Below are positions 14,936 to 20,743 of a stretch of 20,743 bases of DNA, one piece after another. Origin of the DNA: Methylococcus sp. UBA6136 (GTDB taxonomy: Bacteria; Pseudomonadota; Gammaproteobacteria; Methylococcales; Methylococcaceae). Below the pieces are notes generated by a model. It saw nothing but the letters and a program-made list of their open reading frames with translations. It did not search any database and was not told the origin of the DNA. Location of the stretch: assembly GCA_002423305.1 (NCBI GenBank), contig DIVI01000139.1, forward strand, positions 1-20,743, read 5' to 3'. The first letter of the stretch is position 1, and each line of letters starts with the position of its first letter. The position numbers were made by a program, and so were the translations under genes.

Positions 14936-15223
14936 TTATTCGATCACCTTGGGAACGAGATAGAGACCCGCATCAACGGCTGGAGCCAGTTGCTGAAATA
15001 GCGCTCGCTGGTCCGGTTCCGTCACGACATCGGGCCGCAGTCGCTGGGCTTGGTCGAGCGGGTGAGCCATGGGTGAAACAGCGCTGGTATCGACCGCGCT
15101 CATTTGCTCGATGAAATTCAGAATGCCGGAAAGATCGTGAGCATACGCATCCGTTTTATCGCTATCGATGGCCAGACGTGCCAGCCAGGCAATGCGGTTG
15201 ACCTCTTCGGAGGTGAGTGACAT
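14936..15223 (-). CDS. gatC: Asp-tRNA(Asn)/Glu-tRNA(Gln) amidotransferase subunit C
   Basis: A 95-residue stabilising subunit that wraps around GatA and GatB. The sequence shows the usual opening MSLTSEEVNRIAWLARLAI, then the LSGILNFIEQMSAVDTSAVS helix and linker, HPLDQAQRLRPDVVTE and a C-terminal LVPKVIE. The frame stays open to an ATG at 15271, but ATG 15223 matches the family start; the extra 16 residues also overlap the likely -10 box. First gene of the minus-strand gat operon, divergent from mreB. Confidence 0.95.
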   Translation of the reverse strand: MSLTSEEVNRIAWLARLAIDSDKTDAYAHDLSGILNFIEQMSAVDTSAVSPMAHPLDQAQRLRPDVVTEPDQRALFQQLAPAVDAGLYLVPKVIE

Positions 15224-15270
15224 AGGTTTGAGCTCTCTGGGAAAGTCGTGGAGTGACCTGAACGGGTTCA

Positions 15271-15300
15271 ATTATTCGGGAAAATCATGAGATACGTCAA
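15271..15300 (-). promoter_or_regulatory. Sigma-70-type promoter for gatCAB
   Basis: On the minus strand TTGACG (15300-15295) and AATAAT (15276-15271) are separated by 18 bases; each hexamer matches five of six consensus positions. Transcription would start near 15264, leaving a leader of about 40 bases before the gatC ATG at 15223. Confidence 0.55.
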
Positions 15301-15400
15301 AAGATAAAGGCCCGGTTTTTTTCGTTATTTATCGATGATGACACGCAGCCCGCATGTGGCCTCAATTCCCCGTATGACAAAGGATTGTTTCCCCCAAGCG

Positions 15401-15432
15401 CCTTGCCTCGGCAAGGAGTCGCTTGCTAAATT
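15401..15432 (+). promoter_or_regulatory. Possible mreB promoter with overlapping dyad
   Basis: CCTTGCC (15401-15407) and GGCAAGG (15410-15416) form a perfect 7-bp inverted repeat with a 2-base centre. TTGCCT (15403-15408), inside the dyad, could be a -35 box with TAAATT (15427-15432) as a weak -10 at an 18-base spacing. An overlapping dyad suggests repressor control, but the promoter match is modest. Confidence 0.35.
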
Positions 15433-15459
15433 ACATCATTTTTTAACGGCGCAAAACTC

Positions 15460-16509
15460 ATGGTTTTCAAGCAGCTTCGCGGATTTTACTCGACCGACTT
15501 GTCCATCGATCTGGGGACCGCGAACACCCTGATTTACTCGAGGGGCAAGGGAATCGTGCTGGATGAACCCTCAGTGGTCGCCATCCGCGAAGACCGGGCG
15601 CGGGGCGTCAAGAGCATAGCGGCTGTGGGTGCCGAAGCCAAATCCATGTTGGGCAGAACGCCCGGCAACATTACCGCCATTCGCCCAATGAAGGACGGCG
15701 TCATTGCCGACTTCACCATCACCGAGAAGATGCTCCAGTACTTTATTCACAAGGTACATGAGAACCGCATGTTCCGGCCCAGTCCCCGGGTGCTGATCTG
15801 CGTGCCCAGCGGCTCGACCCAGGTGGAGCGTCGTGCCATCAAGGAATCGGCCCTGGGTGCCGGTGCCCGCGAGGTCTACCTCATCGAAGAGCCGATGGCC
15901 GCAGCCGTGGGGGCCGGATTGCCCGTGGATGAAGCGCGTGGCTCCATGGTCCTCGACATTGGTGGCGGCACCTCGGAAGTGGGTATCGTCTCCCTGAACG
16001 GTGTGGTCTATTCCGCTTCGGCCCGTATCGGCGGTGACCGCCTGGACGACGCAATCATGAGCTATGTCCGCCGCAACTACGGCACACTGATCGGGGAGGC
16101 CACGGCGGAGCGCATCAAGCATGAAATCGGTTCGGCCTATCCAGGCAGCGAAATCAAGGAAATCGAAGTCAAGGGCCGCAATCTTTCGGAAGGTGTCCCG
16201 CGTAGTTTCATCCTGAGCAGCAATGAAATCCTGGAAGCCCTTCAGGAGCCGCTCCAGGGGATCGTTGATGCGGTCAAGACCGCGCTGGAGCAAACCCCCC
16301 CCGAGCTCAGTTCGGATGTGGCCGAGCGCGGTATTTATGTCACTGGCGGTGGTGCCCTGCTCAAGGACATCGACCGGCTCATTTCAGAGGAAACCGGGCT
16401 GCCGGTTCACATCGCGGAAGATCCCCTGACCTGTGTTGCACGGGGCGGCGGCCGCGTGCTCGAGTTGCTGGACAGCAAGGGCCTGGCCCTGTTTTCGCTG
16501 GTGGAATGA
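15460..16509 (+). CDS. mreB: Rod-shape determining protein MreB
   Basis: A 349-residue bacterial actin that polymerises on the inner membrane and guides lateral cell-wall synthesis. Phosphate loops and adenosine motifs are clear: DLGTANT (17-23), DIGGGTSEV (166-174) and VTGGGALL (294-301). The sequence follows E. coli MreB closely throughout, including IRPMKDGVIADF and LTCVARGGGRVLEL near the end. The N-terminus (MVFKQLRGFYSTDLSIDLGT) fits the membrane-binding amphipathic start. The ribosome-binding site is weak, but the homology start is unambiguous. First gene of the elongasome operon; mreC begins 57 bases later. Confidence 0.98.
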   Translation: MVFKQLRGFYSTDLSIDLGTANTLIYSRGKGIVLDEPSVVAIREDRARGVKSIAAVGAEAKSMLGRTPGNITAIRPMKDGVIADFTITEKMLQYFIHKVHENRMFRPSPRVLICVPSGSTQVERRAIKESALGAGAREVYLIEEPMAAAVGAGLPVDEARGSMVLDIGGGTSEVGIVSLNGVVYSASARIGGDRLDDAIMSYVRRNYGTLIGEATAERIKHEIGSAYPGSEIKEIEVKGRNLSEGVPRSFILSSNEILEALQEPLQGIVDAVKTALEQTPPELSSDVAERGIYVTGGGALLKDIDRLISEETGLPVHIAEDPLTCVARGGGRVLELLDSKGLALFSLVE

Positions 16510-16566
16510 CGAGGGCTTTTTTCCACCCTTTGTTCCTGTTTCCGGATTCACCTCTGATCGTCGCAT

Positions 16567-17469
16567 ATGCGAGCCCTGTCACATACCAAGCCCCCATTTG
16601 CCAGCGGTTCTTCGCTTCATCTCAAGCTGGCGCTGTGTCTGGCTGCCTCTCTTGTTCTGTTGGCGATTGACCACCGGGAAGCGGTGAGGATGCTGCGGCT
16701 GCCATTTGCCATGATCGTTGAACCCGTTCGCCAGATGGTTCATGCCCCGGCCCATTTCTTCGAGAAGGTCTCCGAGTTCGGCAGCAGTCATTCCGAGTTG
16801 GCCTCGGAAAACCAGCGGTTGAAGGAAGAAGCGCTGTTGCTCAAGGGCAAGCAGCTGAAGTTCGAGGCGCTCGAACAGGAAAATATCCGTCTGCGAGGGC
16901 TGTTGGACAGCACCTTCAAAGTCGGCGATCAGGTGCTCATCGCCGAACCGCTTTCGATCAATATCGTGCCCTACGAGAATCTCGTTGTGGTCAACAAGGG
17001 CAGTCGTTACGGTATTCAGCCCGGGCAGGCGGTGGTGGACGGCAATGGCGTGGTCGGCCAGGTGCTACGGGTTACCACTCACCATGCCGATGTGGTCATG
17101 ATCACCGACCCCAGCCATGCGATTCCCGTTCAGATCAACCGCAATGGTCTCCGGACCATCGCGGTCGGCACCGGGGCGGCCGATCGTTTGAAACTGCCCT
17201 ATCTGGCTGGCAGCGCCGATGTCCGGCCGGGTGATTTGCTGGTGACATCAGGGCTGGGTGGCGTCTTTCCGGCAGGATATCCGGTCGCCAGGATCGGAGC
17301 GCAGCCCTCTGAAAATCAGGGGGCCGGCAGGCTCGAGGCCATTCCCGTGGCGCAACTGGACCGCAATCGCGAACTGCTGGTGGTACGAACCGATTCGTCC
17401 CCGTTGCCCCGTATCCCCGATAAATCCGACCCGCAGCCGGCCAATACCCTGAGCGATGCCGCCCGATAG
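16567..17469 (+). CDS. mreC: Rod-shape determining protein MreC
   Basis: A 300-residue bitopic membrane protein that links MreB to PBP2 and activates it. One transmembrane helix lies at about 18-35. A periplasmic coiled coil at about 72-112 (ELASENQRLKEEALLLKGKQ) precedes the paired beta-barrel domains, with the typical VNKGSRYGIQPGQAVVDGNG and VTSGLGGVFPAGYPVARI segments. The C-terminal about 30 residues are a proline-rich disordered tail. Start ATG 16567 has no strong ribosome-binding site. The last 14 bases overlap mreD. Confidence 0.96.
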   Translation: MRALSHTKPPFASGSSLHLKLALCLAASLVLLAIDHREAVRMLRLPFAMIVEPVRQMVHAPAHFFEKVSEFGSSHSELASENQRLKEEALLLKGKQLKFEALEQENIRLRGLLDSTFKVGDQVLIAEPLSINIVPYENLVVVNKGSRYGIQPGQAVVDGNGVVGQVLRVTTHHADVVMITDPSHAIPVQINRNGLRTIAVGTGAADRLKLPYLAGSADVRPGDLLVTSGLGGVFPAGYPVARIGAQPSENQGAGRLEAIPVAQLDRNRELLVVRTDSSPLPRIPDKSDPQPANTLSDAAR

Positions 17470-17956
17470 GCCGCATGGCGCGGCGATGGCGAGCGTCATG
17501 TTCAGCTTCATACTGGCCATGATGCTGCGCATCCTGCCGCTTCCCATGGACTGGTTCGCCTGGAATCCCGATTGGCTGGCGCTCCTGTTGATCTACTGGA
17601 CCTTGCTGGCGCCGGATCGGGTCGGCATTGTCACGGCCTGGTTGGTTGGGTTCTTTGCCGACGTATTGACCGGGCGGCTGTTCGGACAGCATGCGCTGGC
17701 CTATGCGGTCATGGCTTACAGCAACCTGCAAATGCGACAGAAGCTTCTCGGGCTTCCCATGCTGGTGCAGTCCGTCTGGGTGTTGTTTCTCTTATTGTTG
17801 GCGCAAGTGCTGATTCTGTGGACTCAGCGAATGGACATGGCTGAATCGATGCGCGCCCTCTATTGGCTGCCCTCCCTCACCGGGGCGCTTGCCTGGCCGG
17901 TTGTAGTGGGCGTGATGCAGCGGCTTGGGCGTTTGGGCGTTACGCGGGGCTCATGA
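17456..17956 (+). CDS. mreD: Rod-shape determining protein MreD
   Basis: A 166-residue integral membrane protein with about five to six membrane segments, the usual size for MreD, an essential partner of MreC in the elongasome. Typical features are an early LPLP segment and GFFADVLTGRLFGQHALAYA. The start at 17456 overlaps the end of mreC; an internal ATG at 17486 (MASVMFSFILAMMLRILPLP) is a plausible alternative. The stop codon overlaps the mrdA start as ATGA, consistent with translational coupling. Confidence 0.92.
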   Translation: MPPDRPHGAAMASVMFSFILAMMLRILPLPMDWFAWNPDWLALLLIYWTLLAPDRVGIVTAWLVGFFADVLTGRLFGQHALAYAVMAYSNLQMRQKLLGLPMLVQSVWVLFLLLLAQVLILWTQRMDMAESMRALYWLPSLTGALAWPVVVGVMQRLGRLGVTRGS

Positions 17957-19800
17957 GCGAGCACTTCAGCGTCCAGGACGGGTTCCGGGAAAACCGGCTC
18001 TTTCTGAGCCGCATCGTCGTCAGTGTAATGGCGATGATGCTGGGTGTTTCTGCCCTGGTGTTTCGACTGGTGTACCTGCAGGTCACGGGGCACGAGCAAT
18101 ATGCCAGCCTGTCCCGAGACAACCAGATCAAGATTGCGCCGATCCCACCCAATCGCGGCATGATTTTCGATCGGAATGGCGAGGTGCTGGCGGATAATTT
18201 TGTCACCTACAGCCTTGAGGTGACGCCCGAATTGGTCAAGGACCTGCCCGGCCTGCTTCGCGAGTTGAAAACCGTGATGAGCCTGACGGAAACCGATCTG
18301 GAGCAGTTCCAGGCGCTCAAGGCGAAACGCAAAGGGTTCGAGAGTGTGCCGGTTCGTCTCGGGCTGACCGAGGAAGAGGTTGCCCGGATAGCGATCAGGC
18401 TGCCCTGGTTGGTGGGTGCGGAAATTCACACCCGGATGATGCGGAATTATCCCTACGGTGACCTGACAGCTCATGTGGTTGGCTACATTGCCCGCATCAA
18501 CGACAAGGAGTTGGCCAGCCTGGACCCGGCGCAATATCGTGGGACCTTCTTCATCGGCAAGAACGGCCTGGAAAAAAGTTACGAACCGTTGCTGCATGGC
18601 AAAACCGGTCATGAGGAATACGAGGCCAACGTCAAGGGTCGGGTGATCCGATCAATGGGCACGACCGAGGCCATCGACGGAGCCAATCTCCATCTGTCGC
18701 TGGATATCGGCCTGCAGAAAACCGCCATGGATGCCCTGGGTCCATATCATGGGGCGGTGGTGGCCATCGATCCGCGGAATGGCGAAGTCCTGGCCCTGGC
18801 CAGCAAGCCCAGCTACGATCCCAACCCGTTCATTCAGGGCATCAGCACAAAAAACTACGCGGCGTTGCAAAACGATGAGGCCCGACCCCTGTATGACCGG
18901 GCGACCCGCGGTGCCTACCCGCCGGGCTCTACCGTGAAACCTCTGGAGGCGCTGGCAGGATTGGAACTCCTCAATCTATCGCCGGCAAGTCGTATCGCTT
19001 GCCCAGGCTATTTCCGCCTCCCCGGTTCCAAGCACAAATATCGCGACTGGGCGCATTCCGGTCATGGCGCCACTGACATGCGGCTGGCCATCGTCCAGTC
19101 CTGCGACGTTTACTTCTACAGCCTCGCAAACCGTCTCGGCATTCAGCGTCTGCACGACTTCATGCGGGGCCGCTTCGGTCTGGGCGAAGTAACCGGACTT
19201 GATATTGCGGGCGAGAAAGCCGGTCTCTATCCCACGGAAGAATGGAAGCGAAAATATCGCAAGGCAGAGTGGATTGCCGGCGACACGGTCATTGCTGGCA
19301 TTGGTCAGGGCTTTGTGACCACCACCCCGCTGCAGATGGCCAGGGCCACGGCCATTCTGGCTAACAAGGGGCTGAACGTCGAACCCCGCCTGGTCAGCCG
19401 CATCAAGGCGGGCTGGGTTGATGAGAACCCCTTTCCGCGCCGGCAGCAGGCTGGCCACCCTATCGCGCCGAATCACTGGGATACGGTGGTCAATGCCATG
19501 GTCGATGTGGTTCAGCGCGGAACGGCGAGACGAATTTCAGCGGGGCTGGGCTATCACATGGCCGGCAAGACCGGCACGGCTCAGGTATTCAGCGTCGCCC
19601 AGGGCAAAAGCTACAAAAGCATGCGCGTAACTAAATCCATGCGTGACCATGCCTGGTTCATCGCCTTTGCTCCCGCCGAGGCGCCCGAGATAGCCGTGGC
19701 GGTCATCGCCGAGAATGCCGGCCACGGCGGGACCGTCTCGGCCCCGATTGCCCGCAAGGTCATTGACCGTTGGTTGCGCCCTGATTCCGTCAAGCCATGA
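17953..19800 (+). CDS. mrdA: Penicillin-binding protein 2 (elongation transpeptidase)
   Basis: A 615-residue class B PBP that crosslinks peptidoglycan during rod elongation. The N-terminal transmembrane helix spans about 19-42, and a pedestal with NRGMIFDRNGEVLADN follows. The transpeptidase domain holds all three motifs: SxxK at S326-K329 (PPGSTVKP), SxN-like SCD at 383-385, and KTG at 539-541 (MAGKTGTAQVF). The annotation frame extends upstream to 17863 within mreD, but ATG 17953 overlaps the mreD stop and begins the homology. The rodA start overlaps its stop codon by 4 bases. Length is normal. Confidence 0.97.
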   Translation: MSEHFSVQDGFRENRLFLSRIVVSVMAMMLGVSALVFRLVYLQVTGHEQYASLSRDNQIKIAPIPPNRGMIFDRNGEVLADNFVTYSLEVTPELVKDLPGLLRELKTVMSLTETDLEQFQALKAKRKGFESVPVRLGLTEEEVARIAIRLPWLVGAEIHTRMMRNYPYGDLTAHVVGYIARINDKELASLDPAQYRGTFFIGKNGLEKSYEPLLHGKTGHEEYEANVKGRVIRSMGTTEAIDGANLHLSLDIGLQKTAMDALGPYHGAVVAIDPRNGEVLALASKPSYDPNPFIQGISTKNYAALQNDEARPLYDRATRGAYPPGSTVKPLEALAGLELLNLSPASRIACPGYFRLPGSKHKYRDWAHSGHGATDMRLAIVQSCDVYFYSLANRLGIQRLHDFMRGRFGLGEVTGLDIAGEKAGLYPTEEWKRKYRKAEWIAGDTVIAGIGQGFVTTTPLQMARATAILANKGLNVEPRLVSRIKAGWVDENPFPRRQQAGHPIAPNHWDTVVNAMVDVVQRGTARRISAGLGYHMAGKTGTAQVFSVAQGKSYKSMRVTKSMRDHAWFIAFAPAEAPEIAVAVIAENAGHGGTVSAPIARKVIDRWLRPDSVKP

Positions 19801-20743
19801 AAATCGATCCATTGCTGACGCAGATACGTCTGGGCCCTGCAAGCCCCAAGCATGGCTTTCTGAGTCGGCTGCCGCTGGATTTGCCTCTTCTGGGCGGTTT
19901 GCTGGTGTTGTCCGGCATCGCCATGGTGGTGCTTTATTCGGCTTCGGGCCAGGATATTGATGTACTGCTTCGGCAAGGGGCTCGGTTGCTGCTGGCCATG
20001 GCGATCATGCTCGGCGTCGCCTACATACATCCCCGCCATCTTTTCAACGCCAGCCCGATTCTGTATCTGGTCGGAGCGGTCATGTTGCTGCTGGTGTTGC
20101 TGGTCGGCAAAACCAGCATGGGTGCCCAACGCTGGCTGGATCTGGGCATCATTCGGTTTCAGCCTTCCGAGCTGACCAAGCTGTCCACCCCCATGATGCT
20201 GGCCTGGTTTCTCTCGCAAGCGGCACCCCCGCCGAATTTGAAGAAGGTTCTTATGGCCGGGGCGCTGATAGTGTTGCCGGCCTTGCTCATTGCCAAACAG
20301 CCGGACCTGGGTACAGCCATTCTGGTGGGTAGTTCAGGGGCGGCGGTGATTTTTCTGTCCGGGCTGTCATGGAAATACCTGCTGACCCTGTTCGTCCTGG
20401 GCGCGGCTTCCCTGCCGGTGCTCTGGCATTACCTCCACGGTTACCAGCGTGATCGCATCCTGACGTTGCTCAACCCGGAGGCCGATCCCTTGGGGCGGGG
20501 TTATCACATCATTCAGTCAAAAATTGCCATCGGATCGGGCGGGGTTGGCGGCAAGGGCTGGCTGAACGGATCCCAGGCGCATCTTGAATTCCTGCCCGAA
20601 AGTTCGACCGACTTCATTTTCGCGGTGCTCGCCGAGGAATTTGGATTGATCGGCTGCCTCGCGCTGCTGGTCGCGTATTTCGTTATTCTCGCCCGCTGTT
20701 TCTATATTGTTGTCCAGGCCAAGGATCGTTACAGCCGTTATCT
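19797..20743 (+). CDS. rodA: Peptidoglycan glycosyltransferase RodA (SEDS family), 3' end cut by window
   Basis: The first 315 residues of a polytopic SEDS glycan polymerase that pairs with PBP2. Family motifs are clear: LYSAS after the first helix, FQPSELTKL (121-129), KQPDLGTA (167-174), NPEADPLGRGYHIIQSKIAI and FLPESSTDFIFAVLAEEFG, which includes the catalytic aspartate D272. E. coli RodA has 370 residues, so about 55 are missing beyond the right edge. The start overlaps the mrdA stop (ATGA), indicating coupling in the mreBCD-mrdA-rodA operon. Confidence 0.96.
   Translation, partial: MKIDPLLTQIRLGPASPKHGFLSRLPLDLPLLGGLLVLSGIAMVVLYSASGQDIDVLLRQGARLLLAMAIMLGVAYIHPRHLFNASPILYLVGAVMLLLVLLVGKTSMGAQRWLDLGIIRFQPSELTKLSTPMMLAWFLSQAAPPPNLKKVLMAGALIVLPALLIAKQPDLGTAILVGSSGAAVIFLSGLSWKYLLTLFVLGAASLPVLWHYLHGYQRDRILTLLNPEADPLGRGYHIIQSKIAIGSGGVGGKGWLNGSQAHLEFLPESSTDFIFAVLAEEFGLIGCLALLVAYFVILARCFYIVVQAKDRYSRY

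Noticed and set aside
15571..16293. 240-residue minus-strand ORF opposite mreB
   Set aside because: mreB is unmistakable on the plus strand; the antisense frame has no recognisable features.

Overview
The window reads as a chromosomal segment of a gammaproteobacterium with moderately high GC. The MreB, GatA/GatB and PBP2/RodA sequences are of ordinary gammaproteobacterial type. The ba3-type oxidase, PAS/LuxR-like regulator pieces, alginate-export-type porin piece and IPTL-CTERM piece would fit a sulfur-oxidising or Chromatiales/Halothiobacillus-like lineage. That placement is inference; no marker here fixes the genus.

Layout. (1) 1-1300, minus strand: 5' part of a periplasmic Cu/Zn superoxide dismutase (sodC, cut by the window edge) and an EamA/DMT-type transporter. 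(2) 1549-1875: a small glycine-rich RRM RNA-binding protein followed by a hairpin terminator. (3) 2166-5187: a compact respiratory operon with a 48-residue subunit IIa-like peptide, a CuA subunit II, a ba3-type subunit I and a diheme c4-like cytochrome that is probably its electron donor. (4) 5375-6310: an alpha/beta hydrolase preceded by a perfect 14-bp hairpin.

(5) 6361-11300 is an accessory patch that looks like a gene graveyard. It holds an in-frame chimera of a LuxR-regulator N-terminus and an alginate-export barrel C-terminus, a LuxR regulator that stops inside its DNA-binding domain, an unrecognised small ORF, a surface-adhesin-E-like lipoprotein, a higA relic abutting the C-terminal sorting tag of an IPTL-CTERM protein at a nine-G run, an intact DUF4143 AAA ATPase with an AT-rich palindromic upstream region, two large inverted repeats, a duplicated 3' end of a membrane-protein gene, and a higA antitoxin gene with only the tail of its higB partner.

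(6) 11295-15223, minus strand: gatC-gatA-gatB (tRNA-dependent amidotransferase) followed closely by an unknown 194-residue membrane protein. (7) 15460-20743, plus strand, divergent from gatC: the rod-shape/elongasome operon mreB-mreC-mreD-mrdA(PBP2)-rodA, with overlapping junctions from mreC onward; rodA is cut by the right edge.

The conserved blocks (oxidase, gatCAB, mre-mrd) are intact and textbook. I did not find a clear new multi-gene system. The interest lies in the rearranged 6.3-11.3 kb region, with several recombination junctions, and in some short dyad elements next to operon boundaries. No tRNA, rRNA, CRISPR array or intact insertion sequence was recognised.
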